From positions 186,001 through 250,000 of the forward strand of contig NZ_CP151764.2 of NCBI RefSeq assembly GCF_038443705.2: DNA of 64,000 nt. The letters run 5' to 3'. Shown one piece after another: positions 1 to 7,821 of this stretch; positions within the stretch are counted from its first letter, which is position 1, and every line of letters starts with the position of its first letter. The position numbers and the translations under genes were made by a program. Below the pieces are notes generated by a model. It saw nothing but the letters and a program-made list of their open reading frames with translations. It searched no databases and had not been told where the DNA came from. Origin of the DNA: Yoonia sp. SS1-5 (GTDB taxonomy: Bacteria; Pseudomonadota; Alphaproteobacteria; Rhodobacterales; Rhodobacteraceae).

Positions 1-578
1 TTCTCCTGAACAAGGCGCATGACGTCTTTTGTGATCTCGTCAGGTAAGCCCGCCGTTGGCTCATCCATCAACAGCATTTGGGGTTTCACGATAATGCACC
101 GCAAAATATCCAATAGCTTCTTCTCGCCGCCCGATTTGGCATAACCACCCGGGTCGCTGAATGGAAAACGCGTCAGCAAGGTGTCGATTTCGTCCTCAAG
201 CGCGTCGTCTGCGGGGGGCGTGCGCCAGACGCTGCGCCAATCCTGCCGCGCCGGCGATGTCGCGGCCATCGAAAGACTGTCGCGGATGGTCAGGCTTTCG
301 AAATCCTGAATGCGCTGGTTGGTTTTGACCAGACCAAGCCGCGCGACCTCGAACGACTCCAGATCCATCAGCGATTGGGCTTCTCCGTTCTTGGCAAAAT
401 GCACAGTCCCGGTGGTGGCTTCGATGCGGCGGGTCAGGCAACCCAAGAGTGTCGATTTTCCTGCGCCATTGGGGCCAATCAATCCTTCAATGCCGTGGTC
501 ACCAAAGCTGGCTGCAGAAATGTCCAGCACAGGGTGGCCTACATAGGATTTCGTCAGATTTCTCGCGGTCAGCTTCAT
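1..578 (-). CDS. livG: Branched-chain amino acid-type ABC transporter ATP-binding protein (LivG-like), partial at window edge
   Basis: ATPase subunit of a LivHMGF-type importer. The frame is open from an ATG at 578 to the window edge, about 192 residues. The translation shows the Walker A motif GPNGAGKST near residue 40, an unusual signature stretch AKSGGEKK in place of the canonical LSGGQ, and the Walker B/D-loop segment LLMDEPTAGL near the visible end. The start overlaps the upstream permease stop by 4 bases (ATGA), so translation is probably coupled. The C-terminus lies outside the window, so LivG and LivF cannot be separated with certainty; position right after livM favours LivG. Substrate could be an amino acid, amide or urea-like compound. 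Confidence 0.88.
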   Translation of the reverse strand, partial: MKLTARNLTKSYVGHPVLDISAASFGDHGIEGLIGPNGAGKSTLLGCLTRRIEATTGTVHFAKNGEAQSLMDLESFEVARLGLVKTNQRIQDFESLTIRDSLSMAATSPARQDWRSVWRTPPADDALEDEIDTLLTRFPFSDPGGYAKSGGEKKLLDILRCIIVKPQMLLMDEPTAGLPDEITKDVMRLVQE

Positions 579-1633
579 GAAGCCGCCCCACCATCTTTGT
601 CCGCCTTATCAGCCGCGGGATTTGAAGCGTCCTTCTTCGAGATCGGTGACTTTGGATTGACGGCGCCGTCCAGAGCTTTGATCCCTTTTTGCGCGATGGT
701 GAGCGCAGTACCTGAGCCTGTTTTCATCGTCGTGCGCAGGCTGTCCCAAACCTGCTCTGGTGGTGTGGTCGGCGCAAGAAATCCAGTTGGTCGAAAAACC
801 AGCACAGCCATCAGCAACAGGCCATAGAGAAAGAGCTTCAGGTTGGGCACAACCACGGCAAACTCTGGCGAAACCGGTGCATAAGTCTCGATCAGAATGT
901 CGAATATCCCGAATGTCACAAAAACCCCAACCATCGCACCCAGCGAATGTTCCTTGCCACCAAGCACCAGCGCAATCCAGACCGCGAAGGTCACGGAAGG
1001 CACGATCATGTTGGGTGTCAGAAACTGGTTCAGTGGGGCCGACAAGGCACCCAAGAGGCACATGGCGACCGAAGCGGCGACAAACCAGAACATCTTGATC
1101 CGAAACGTATCCTTACCCAACGAGGCGCAAAGCTCTTCATTGTCGCGGATCGCCTGCAATAGCCGACCCGTAGGTGATTTATGCAGCCGCAGCACTAGGA
1201 CTTGCATACCGACGACAAGGGCAAGCAGAAATGCGAAATAGAGGTACTCAGTGCCGTCCCCAATTCGGATCGGATACCTGATGGTCCCCAGCCCCACGAC
1301 ACCCATCGTCATCCACTTTTCAGTGACAATGAGCAAGGCGACGATGGCCGCAAAGGCAATCGTCGCGCATAAGGTGGCTTGCGGATCTAATCGCAGCACC
1401 AACCAGCCCATCAACCAAGACACGGCTGCCGACAGAACTGCCACGATGACGAATGCGTCCACAAACGAAAGGTCCAGCTGCACCTGAAACACGCCCATGG
1501 CGTACATGCCAACGCCCCAAAACCCCACGACGCCAAAGTTTGCAACGCCCAGCAGCCCGAACTGAATATGAAGGGCCAGCGCAAGGCCCAGATAGATCAG
1601 CAGCAGCGACAGCGAAAAGATCAGATAGGCCAT
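575..1633 (-). CDS. livM: Branched-chain amino acid-type ABC transporter permease (LivM-like)
   Basis: Inner-membrane permease of the LivHM type, 352 residues. It is strongly hydrophobic through about residue 290, with the family's early segment LLGVANFGVVGFWGVGMYA (a LivM hallmark) and a late GGKEHSLGAMVGV loop matching the cytoplasmic EAA-like contact with the ATPase. The C-terminal ~60 residues form a polar, Lys/Ala/Asp-rich tail, longer than usual for the family. The gene starts one base after the livH stop and overlaps livG by 4 bases, so the three genes form one leftward operon. No binding protein gene is next to it in this operon; a LivK-like protein lies at the other end of the window on the opposite strand. 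Confidence 0.93.
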   Translation of the reverse strand: MAYLIFSLSLLLIYLGLALALHIQFGLLGVANFGVVGFWGVGMYAMGVFQVQLDLSFVDAFVIVAVLSAAVSWLMGWLVLRLDPQATLCATIAFAAIVALLIVTEKWMTMGVVGLGTIRYPIRIGDGTEYLYFAFLLALVVGMQVLVLRLHKSPTGRLLQAIRDNEELCASLGKDTFRIKMFWFVAASVAMCLLGALSAPLNQFLTPNMIVPSVTFAVWIALVLGGKEHSLGAMVGVFVTFGIFDILIETYAPVSPEFAVVVPNLKLFLYGLLLMAVLVFRPTGFLAPTTPPEQVWDSLRTTMKTGSGTALTIAQKGIKALDGAVNPKSPISKKDASNPAADKADKDGGAAS

Positions 1634-2488
1634 CTACGCTACCCTCGGCCCGCGTTGCCACAGGATCAGGATGAAGGCCATAAGCAGGGCAACTTCGGCA
1701 TAAAGTGGCTTTGTAATGAGTGTGATGGCCGACGTCAGGATACCTGCAACGATGGCCGCGATAAGGGCGCCTCGTACACTGCCGACACCACCAATGATCG
1801 ACACCATCACGGTGATGAGGATCAGGTTCCACCCCATAAGCGGATTCACAAGGGCAAATACACCCTGAAAGATACCTGCTAGACCCGCAGCACAGCCTGC
1901 AATGAACCAGACATAAATCGAGATGCGATGTGGATCGATACCGCTGACCTGGGCAAGCTCTGGATTGTCCGCCAGCCCCCGTACTTTTTCGCCAAAGCCG
2001 GTTTTGTAGATCAGCCAATAAAGGTTGAAAGCGAAAGTGAAGACCAGAATCAGGGCGATGAATTGCAGGCTGGTCGCACCGGTCCCTGCGAATGTAAAGA
2101 ACGCGATTGGAGGCTCGTCAAGAAACACATTTTCGGCCCCGACCATCAGGATCAAACCATAGCGCAGGACAAAAGACAGACCGACCGACAGGATGATCAA
2201 CTCCGATGGCTTCACGCCACGCTGGATCGCGGGCCGAAAGACATAGAGATACGTCAGAACACTGACAGCCCCCGTCATAATCGCCGCTGGAATGATCGAA
2301 ATGTAGAAACTCAATCCCAGTGAAACGTTGAGAAGCGAGGCGAAATAAGCCCCATAGGTGATCCCTTCACCGTAGCCAAAATTAATGAAACCGTTGAGGT
2401 AGTAAATCAGTGTAAAGCCCATGGCTGCGAGGATCAGCGGCGAGGCCTGCAACACACCGATAAAGACGGCGTCAATAATGAATGACAC
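1634..2488 (-). CDS. livH: Branched-chain amino acid-type ABC transporter permease (LivH-like)
   Basis: Inner-membrane permease, 284 residues, first gene of the leftward liv operon. It shows the LivH pattern: an N-terminal hydrophobic block with TLIYYLNGFINFGYGEG (related to the family's INLAHGE motif) and a late SIIGGVGSVRGALI loop that contacts the ATPase. The start is a GTG preceded by a good Shine-Dalgarno sequence (GGGAGG about 7 bases upstream). Together with LivM it should form the heterodimeric channel. Substrate is not predictable from the permease. Confidence 0.93.
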   Translation of the reverse strand: MSFIIDAVFIGVLQASPLILAAMGFTLIYYLNGFINFGYGEGITYGAYFASLLNVSLGLSFYISIIPAAIMTGAVSVLTYLYVFRPAIQRGVKPSELIILSVGLSFVLRYGLILMVGAENVFLDEPPIAFFTFAGTGATSLQFIALILVFTFAFNLYWLIYKTGFGEKVRGLADNPELAQVSGIDPHRISIYVWFIAGCAAGLAGIFQGVFALVNPLMGWNLILITVMVSIIGGVGSVRGALIAAIVAGILTSAITLITKPLYAEVALLMAFILILWQRGPRVA

Positions 2489-2709
2489 TTTGACCTCCCA
2501 CTTGCGTCCGCCGTTCCAACCATTGTCAGTTCGCGGATCGCCCTAGCGTCAGTCACAGATGCCGGGCCAGTGAATGGCTGAATGGATCACAGCATTGCCA
2601 ATCATCTGCTTTTGTCGGTGTCAGGGGCGCTGACGGCTTGATCGATGCCCTTCAGGAACGGCAGGCTTGTGAAATACAGCCGTGACAGGTCCGCAGAAAG
2701 GAACCACCG

Positions 2710-3384
2710 ATGTCAAATGCTTTCAAAGACAATCGACTGCCCCTCGTGGTCTCTGCCGTGGCATTGGCCGTTGCAACAGTCATCGGGATCGTACCGGTCG
2801 TGCAGGACAATCGCCGTGCGGACGACAGGGCCGTAGCCCTAGTCGATGTCAGCTCTCTGGAAGAACGGGTGGCGTCACTGGAAAATGCCCCACCACCTGA
2901 GGTCGGATCGTCCATTGCGGACATCCCCGAAAATGCTGGCAACGCCCGGCTGCGTCAGGAGATCGATTTGATCACGCGGGGGCTGGCCAATCAGACGGGC
3001 CGTGTGTCGCGTCTGAAGACCACGGTCGAGGGCATAGTGGATGAGAACGGCGCGCTCGTGCCATCCCCGTTGGTGTCTGATGAAATCGCGTTGGCAAAGC
3101 GTGGTCTGGCAAATCTGACACGCAGGATCAACGCGCTGGAGGACCGGTTCGATGCGCTTGAGACGGCCGCAGCAGATATAACGCGGCTGCAACAGCAGAT
3201 GGCGAATGTTGATCGGGCCTTTATGCGTTTGGCCCGCAATAGCAATGTCGCGCGGGACGAACGCGCGTCTTTGCTGGCTGCGTTGGATGCGTTGCCGGGC
3301 GGACGCACGGGAATTGGTGATGAGACCGATGCCAATAGCATAGAGGCCAAACTAGACGCGATCCTTCAGCAACTACAGGACTAA
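2710..3384 (+). CDS. Hypothetical membrane-anchored coiled-coil protein
   Basis: 224 residues, not recognised as a named family. After a short N-terminus there is one hydrophobic segment (about residues 9-31, LPLVVSAVALAVATVIGIV) that would act as an uncleaved anchor. The rest is charged and alanine/leucine-rich with repeated heptad-like pieces (SLEERVASLEN, ALEDRFDALETA, RLQQQMANVDRAFMRLAR), so it probably forms a long helical coiled coil outside the membrane. An AAAGGA-type ribosome site lies about 10 bases before the ATG. It is transcribed divergently from the liv operon with a 221-base gap. No function is inferred. Confidence 0.7.
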   Translation: MSNAFKDNRLPLVVSAVALAVATVIGIVPVVQDNRRADDRAVALVDVSSLEERVASLENAPPPEVGSSIADIPENAGNARLRQEIDLITRGLANQTGRVSRLKTTVEGIVDENGALVPSPLVSDEIALAKRGLANLTRRINALEDRFDALETAAADITRLQQQMANVDRAFMRLARNSNVARDERASLLAALDALPGGRTGIGDETDANSIEAKLDAILQQLQD

Positions 3385-3878
3385 GGGGACTTCTCCAACT
3401 GTCGTCTGGGCTCAACTGCCTCATAACAGGTCGTTCACTGCCACGCTGGAACGGTTTCGTTTATACCTTTTCAAAGGCAAAACAGTCATTTCATGCCTCG
3501 CTGACCTCGACAGAAGATTGTTGGGTCATAAGCCACTCACATACGACATCTTATGAACAAAAGCGTATCCATGTTCCAGCGAAGCTCCAGGATTGTTGGA
3601 CTGCGGTCCAACCTCAAAGCTAACTCCAAACATCCGATTGAGCACGATACAAGGCGATTTCATGTTGCACATTTAGTGCACATGCCACCGGTTAACAAAT
3701 TGAGTTTAATAAATAACATGTCCAATCCATCACCGGAAAGACGCAAAAACCATCCTCGAATGACCGCTTCATACCAGACTTCAGACTTTGGTGCACATTG
3801 CAGCATCGGTCAAAGTTGGGCTCCCTCCCATCATTCGCTGCGTTGTTCACGAATGACCGCTGTTCCTCAAGACGGGTC
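3385..3878. other. Intergenic region without a supported gene
   Basis: Nearly 500 bases with no convincing coding sequence; the only open frame (3553-3891, +) has no family likeness and an unlikely composition. The 12-mer CGAATGACCGCT occurs twice in direct orientation (3757-3768 and 3850-3861). No terminator or promoter could be assigned. Confidence 0.4.
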
Positions 3879-4601
3879 TTATGCAGGCTGAGATTGATGA
3901 AAGCTCAATGAAGTAAGTGATCTCAGATGTAAGCGCGGCATAATCCGAAGCTCGGCATTATGGGCGAGCTCATGCGCCCAGACCCCGTAGAAGTTCCGCG
4001 GGTTCTCGAACCTGGAAATGGATGGCATGAACACCTTGTCCACGGGCGGTAGGTAGTAGGCTTCCGTCCCGGTGAAGACGGTCGTGATGTCAATGGCGTC
4101 GAAAAACGCCTGCATATGCGGGATGGGCTCGGACGGCGGATGCTCGGGCACGGGCTCCGGGTCGGGGAAGAAGCTGTCGGGCAAGCCCTCGATCTGGCAG
4201 GCATTGAACACGCGGTAGGATTTCTGGAATCGGAAGATGCGGGCCTCCTCGGAGCGATCATCCCTGTCGCTGCAGTCGTCCGCGCCATCGGCGTCTTTCC
4301 GGCTTTGGCCGTAATATACGACTACAGAGGATTTCTCTCCCTTGCGGACCTTTGCTTCCAGTGCATTGGCCTGCGGCAGCGTCATCCAGAAAGGTGAGCT
4401 ATAACCCGCCATCACCGTTCGCATGGTGAGCAGGAAGTTGTTGACCCCTTGGTAAGGCTCTCCTCCAACGCGCAGAGGACGCGAGCTGCCACCTGCCGTC
4501 CAGGGTTTGCGCCACGGCAAAACGCCGCGCTCGATGATGCGGATGATTTCGTTGGTGATGACCTCGGAGGCATCGAATTTGGGCGTGCGGGATCGGGCCA
4601 T
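3879..4601 (-). pseudogene. ardC: ArdC-family antirestriction protein, C-terminally truncated
   Basis: ArdC proteins are plasmid antirestriction factors with an N-terminal ssDNA-binding domain and a C-terminal zincin-like domain. The start MARSRTPKFDASEVITNEI at 4601, preceded by GGAGG, matches the family start better than the upstream in-frame ATG at 4685. The N-terminal signature (IIRIIERGVLPWRKPW) and the zincin motif HELAH are present. The frame then diverges into an unrelated tail of about 25 residues and stops, so the part that normally follows HExxH and completes the metal site is missing. Length is about 240 residues against roughly 300 for the family. Probably a decayed gene, though a functional DNA-binding domain could remain. 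Confidence 0.75.
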
Positions 4602-4715
4602 GGCTGGCCTCCTTTCGAGTTTTGGTGAGAGGGAATGGTGATCAGATTGACTGACGGGGCCTCGGATCGTTGATGATCCTGGCACCGAGGGCTTCGACCG
4701 TGTCGATGTAGTCGG

Positions 4716-5000
4716 TCAGCGAGACGGACCTGCCAAGGGAAAGCGCTCGATCGGCGCGAGGGTCGACACGGTGGTCCAACCGAGGTGGAGGAATGTCCCG
4801 CCGTCTCCGCAGATCACATGCGCATTTGGCAATGACGCGGCCTGCTTGAGATAGCCGAGATCGCGGAGAACGGCTGTCCGCTCGAGCTGCCGTGCCAGAT
4901 CCTTCTCGCCGGTTCGGCGCAGCTCTCTATGCCGCCACCAAGAGGCAGCGGTCGCGCGCAGCACGCGCAAGACACCTGTTTGCATGGGAATGCCCTTCAT
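4716..5000 (-). CDS. Small hypothetical protein upstream of ardC
   Basis: 94 residues, basic in its first half (WWRHRELRRTGEKDLARQLERTAVLRDLGYL) and more hydrophobic in its second half. It was not assigned to a family. It lies on the same strand as the ardC remnant, about 115 bases upstream, suggesting a small plasmid operon. Start could be ATG at 5000 or the in-frame ATG five codons later. It may itself be a truncated remnant; confidence that it is expressed is moderate. Confidence 0.45.
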   Translation of the reverse strand: MKGIPMQTGVLRVLRATAASWWRHRELRRTGEKDLARQLERTAVLRDLGYLKQAASLPNAHVICGDGGTFLHLGWTTVSTLAPIERFPLAGPSR

Positions 5001-5387
5001 CCGGAACGACAGACCGGAATCCGGCCCGGACCCATCTGAGGGACCCCAAAGGCCCTCATCCGTCAGTCACAAAACCCGAAGGACACTTTTACTTTCCGAC
5101 CGCCAACTGGACCGCGGAAACTGACAAGAATCCGACACCACTGCGGTTCACAAGGACTTCATGCAGTCAGTGCCGGTTGGGGTCCAAGATCGGCAAGGTA
5201 TATCGGCAACCCCAGCCCGACCGCAGCAGTCTTTGTCATATTATCAATAACTTATCTGATGTTCTCGATCGGCAAAAAACGCGCCTACTGCGACTTTTCA
5301 GGCCCAAAAATTAGGATTTCCGACGCTCAGAGCTATACAGCGTTACGGATTAGCATGGGAAACGAAGGCACAGCACCTCCTGACAGC

Positions 5388-5416
5388 TTGAATTTCAGCA
5401 ATATTGTCGCTATATA
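5388..5416 (+). promoter_or_regulatory. Putative sigma-70 promoter of the toxin-antitoxin operon
   Basis: TTGAAT (5388-5393), a 17-base spacer and TATATA (5411-5416), ending 29 bases before the antitoxin ATG. The rest of the region 5001-5445 holds no supported gene. Confidence 0.5.
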
Positions 5417-5445
5417 CCGTCAGTATCACTGTAGGGGCATAGATC

Positions 5446-5796
5446 ATGCACATCACGAACTTTGCTGAAGCTGGGCAATTCGAACCGCGCAAGATCGCCG
5501 CGGTGCTACGCACATCAGCAGAAGAGATCGCATTGACCGTCGGCTTGGGCAAAGACGCGTTGCAGAGGCGAACCCGCATCGGTTCGGACAAGACGCAGCG
5601 CCGCCTGCGCGAATTGGTAGAGGTGCTCAACAAAGTCGAACCCCGCTTCGGCTCGGAACTGATGGCCTATGCATGGTACCGGTCAGAGCCCCTGCCCGGC
5701 TTTGATGGCCGGACAGCCATGCAGCTGGTGCAGGAAGGCAAAGCTCAGCAAGTTCTGGAATACATCGATGCGGTCGATGCGGGCGTCTTTGCCTAA
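5446..5796 (+). CDS. Xre/MbcA/ParS-type antitoxin (DUF2384)
   Basis: 116 residues. Antitoxin partner of the RES-domain toxin encoded next. The N-terminal part (FEPRKIAAVLRTSAEEIALTVGLGKDAL) fits the Xre-like helical DNA-binding region of the family. The C-terminal part (ELMAYAWYRSEPLPGFDGRTAMQLVQEGKAQQVLEYID) is the MbcA/ParS toxin-binding domain with its typical PxPGFxGxTAxxLVxxGxxxxVxxYI pattern. Family members neutralise the toxin and usually repress their own operon. The start at 5446 follows an AGGGG ribosome site. Confidence 0.9.
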   Translation: MHITNFAEAGQFEPRKIAAVLRTSAEEIALTVGLGKDALQRRTRIGSDKTQRRLRELVEVLNKVEPRFGSELMAYAWYRSEPLPGFDGRTAMQLVQEGKAQQVLEYIDAVDAGVFA

Positions 5797-5799
5797 AGC

Positions 5800-5893
5800 G
5801 CGCCCCGCCAAGACATGAGACACCAAGACCCTGTCACACTTCATGTTCTCGGGACATCGGTGTCACACACATTATTTTTGAATGGCGGGGCGC
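5800..5893. repeat. 11-bp inverted repeat spanning the antitoxin-toxin gap
   Basis: GCGCCCCGCCA at 5800-5810 and its exact complement TGGCGGGGCGC at 5883-5893, enclosing 72 bases. The right arm ends 4 bases before the toxin ATG at 5898 and covers its probable ribosome-binding region. Antitoxin and toxin genes of this class usually lie close together, so the 101-base gap is unusual. The enclosed DNA also repeats TGTCACAC in direct orientation. A long-range RNA stem could limit toxin translation; that is inference. Confidence 0.55.
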
Positions 5894-5897
5894 AGAG

Positions 5898-6410
5898 ATG
5901 CCGCTGAAAGATGGACGCTACTCAGGGCCGCTCTACCGCGCCCTAAACCCGGTCTATGCGCGTGAACCTCTGTCCGGACGAGGCGCTGAACTCTATGGAG
6001 GGCGCTTTAATGCCAAGGGCACCCCTGCCCTCTACACCTCGCTGGATCCCGCGACCGCTCTTAGAGAAGCCAACCAGGTCGGCAGCCTGCAACCCACTAT
6101 CCTGGTGTCCTACAAGGCCGACCTTGGGCCTATTTTCGATACCCGCGATCAGGACAGGCTCGAACGGTATGGTGTGACAGCGTCAATGCTTGCCGACCCT
6201 GCATGGCGCATGAAGATGCTCGATGGCCAACCTGTGCCGACACAGGATTTAGCAATCGGCCTCATAGCGGATCGGTTTGCTGGGCTTCTGATCCAGAGTT
6301 TTGCGAAGGGCGCGTCATCATTGGACTTGAACATCGTTTTGTGGGCCTGGACTGACAATACTGGTTATTTGGAAGTGGTGGATGACGAAGAGCGGCTGTC
6401 ACGCATGTGA
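5898..6410 (+). CDS. RES-domain toxin (NAD+-degrading type)
   Basis: 170 residues, full length for the family. RES toxins of the MbcT/ParT group phosphorolyse or otherwise consume NAD+ and halt growth unless bound by the Xre/MbcA partner. The sequence shows the conserved early arginine (LYRALNPVYAREPLSGRGAELYGGRFN), the glutamate-containing segment ALYTSLDPATALREA and the late serine region (QSFAKGASSLDLNIVLW). It follows the antitoxin on the same strand. Position next to repC suggests a plasmid addiction module. Exact chemistry (NAD+ phosphorylase or ADP-ribosyl transfer) cannot be read from sequence. Confidence 0.9.
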   Translation: MPLKDGRYSGPLYRALNPVYAREPLSGRGAELYGGRFNAKGTPALYTSLDPATALREANQVGSLQPTILVSYKADLGPIFDTRDQDRLERYGVTASMLADPAWRMKMLDGQPVPTQDLAIGLIADRFAGLLIQSFAKGASSLDLNIVLWAWTDNTGYLEVVDDEERLSRM

Positions 6411-6433
6411 GTTGTGAGACTTGGTGCCTGATC

Positions 6434-6451
6434 TGTCCACCGCGGTGGACA
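6434..6451. promoter_or_regulatory. Perfect palindrome, candidate parS/centromere site 1
   Basis: TGTCCACCGCGGTGGACA is an 18-base perfect palindrome located 77 bases downstream of the repC stop. Its 16-base core recurs at 6511. Palindromes close to repABC cassettes commonly serve as RepB binding (partition/incompatibility) sites; assignment here is by position and form. Confidence 0.6.
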
Positions 6452-6510
6452 TCAGCGGGTCGGAGGAACACGGATTGACCGTGCGTTATCGCCCTAGTTG
6501 CCGTCCAGAC

Positions 6511-6526
6511 GTCCACCGCGGTGGAC
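6511..6526. promoter_or_regulatory. Perfect palindrome, candidate parS/centromere site 2
   Basis: GTCCACCGCGGTGGAC, a 16-base perfect palindrome identical to the core of the site at 6434-6451, ending one base before the repC stop codon. The pair is spaced 76 bases centre to centre. Confidence 0.6.
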
Positions 6527-6527
6527 A

Positions 6528-7583
6528 CTACGCGGTTTGCATAGCAGTTTTGGACAGACGCTTGATCAATACCACTGGATCAAACTGGTCTTGACGTTGG
6601 CCCAAGGTGATACTGTGAAAATACGCTCCAAAGTCCCTGATACGTTGTCCAAGTTGTAGCATGATGAAGATCGCGCATGACGCTTTCTGAGCTCCTACTG
6701 CATTCTTGGCTTTCTCGAATGTATCTGGGTGAATCCCCATCATGGGTGCAAGTGTTCGAGCATGGTTTTCAATGTCCAACCAGTTTCTAAGTCTCTCTGT
6801 GGAGAACGATGTCGCTTGATCGCAAACTGAGGTTAGCAAGTCTGGTTTCAGAGCTTCATTGCCTAGGTTGCTATCTAAATCTTTTTTTTCCTCTTCAGAC
6901 TTAGATTGGTGCCGGACAGTTTGTCCGTCATTGGCGGGCAATTCTACAGCTTCTGGTGGGTCATCTGGGGTATGCAAACTCTGGCATTCTCTGTCTGTGT
7001 CTGCGAGCAGCGCGTGGTATTCAGGGAGGCTCAGCTTCCTGCGTAGAGCTTTCCGTGCGTGGTTGATGAATGTGTTGCTGGGATCATGCTCTTCCAAATG
7101 GGCGAGCTTTGTAAGGATCTGTTTGCGGGCAAATATCCGATCCCGTCGGTTATTTTCCATCTCATGTGCGATGGCGACAAGCTCGTTCGCGCGCTGGAGG
7201 AGGGGGGCTAGAGACAATCCATAGCTGATGCAATGACCGCCGGATGAGCGAACGCGGTAGCGCTTTCGGTTCGAGCTGTCATTGCGCTTGATGAAACCGA
7301 GTTCAACGAAACGGTTGATGTGTCTGCGGAGGGTCCGTTCATCGATACCGCCGACGCGCTGGCAAATCGAGTTGTTGGACGCGAAAACCGTTTCGCCGTG
7401 GCCTGGTTTCAAGAAACTGAGCATTGCTTGAAGTGTTTGTATATGGCCAGGACGTAGACCGAACACGCTACGTGCATCTCTCAGTGCCCTGAAGATGGTC
7501 CAAATGTCGGTTTCAGCCGCAGAAATTGGACCGCGTGATGCATCAGCGCCAGCGGTTCCGATCGATAGTTTTGTAAATGCCAT
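6528..7583 (-). CDS. repC: Plasmid replication initiator RepC
   Basis: Initiator of repABC replicons; it acts at an origin lying inside its own coding region. About 351 residues from ATG 7583 (MAFTKLSIG), which I prefer to the in-frame GTG at 7670 because the extra 29 residues are low-complexity and cover the leader. Visible features are the N-terminal winged-helix region (ASNNSICQRVGGIDERTLRRHINRFVELGFIKRNDSSNRKRY), a polar linker with SEEEKKDLDSN, and the conserved C-terminal half ending in GAYFHSITLGQRQDQFDPVVLIKRL. It is last in the repA-repB-repC order and separated from repB by 238 bases, as usual for the class, which leaves room for an antisense RNA. Confidence 0.93.
   Translation of the reverse strand: MAFTKLSIGTAGADASRGPISAAETDIWTIFRALRDARSVFGLRPGHIQTLQAMLSFLKPGHGETVFASNNSICQRVGGIDERTLRRHINRFVELGFIKRNDSSNRKRYRVRSSGGHCISYGLSLAPLLQRANELVAIAHEMENNRRDRIFARKQILTKLAHLEEHDPSNTFINHARKALRRKLSLPEYHALLADTDRECQSLHTPDDPPEAVELPANDGQTVRHQSKSEEEKKDLDSNLGNEALKPDLLTSVCDQATSFSTERLRNWLDIENHARTLAPMMGIHPDTFEKAKNAVGAQKASCAIFIMLQLGQRIRDFGAYFHSITLGQRQDQFDPVVLIKRLSKTAMQTA
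6870..6910. other. A+T-rich stretch inside repC, candidate origin region
   Basis: The most A/T-rich part of repC (eight T residues in a row on the + strand, flanked by the inverted pair ATCTAA at 6873-6878 and TTAGAT at 6901-6906) encodes the polar linker of RepC. In this plasmid class oriV lies in an A+T-rich part of the repC coding sequence, so this is the best candidate. Confidence 0.35.
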
Positions 7584-7684
7584 GGTTTGTTCACGACGAC
7601 CGTTTGGCCCACAACTTCCCTGTCTCTTCCCAAAATTTCGCTCAGGAAAAGGCAATAAAAATCCGTCCACCGAATCGGTGACTC

Positions 7685-7713
7685 TTGACCGGTTTGCTGG
7701 AGGTTGCTACATC
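7685..7713 (+). promoter_or_regulatory. Candidate promoter of the antisense (incA-type) RNA between repB and repC
   Basis: TTGACC (7685-7690), a 17-base spacer and TACATC (7708-7713) on the strand opposite to repABC, within the repB-repC gap. repABC cassettes carry a small counter-transcribed RNA here that limits RepC synthesis. No clear intrinsic terminator was found for it, so the 3' end is not given. Confidence 0.35.
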
Positions 7714-7821
7714 ATGAGTGCTGATCGAATGATGAGGGCTCTCCAGGGGAAGCTTTGGGGGGCTCTTTTCTTTCTGGTCTTCGCTTTTCTCCTCTGCTCG
7801 CGTTACTCTGTGTGGCTTGGG

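Noticed and set aside
3553-3891. 112-residue open frame on the + strand in the gap before ardC
   Set aside because: No family likeness, no ribosome site, unlikely composition; treated as chance.
4892-5314. 140-residue open frame on the + strand
   Set aside because: Runs antisense to the small hypothetical gene and into an A/T-rich gap; no recognisable protein pattern.
5815-5880. Possible end of an IS21-type element between antitoxin and toxin
   Set aside because: Only repeated TGTCACAC and a GACACC/GGTGTC pair are seen; no transposase, no second end and no target duplication.
7731-7800. Intrinsic terminator for the repB-repC antisense RNA
   Set aside because: G-rich and T-rich segments are present but no stem with complementary arms could be drawn.
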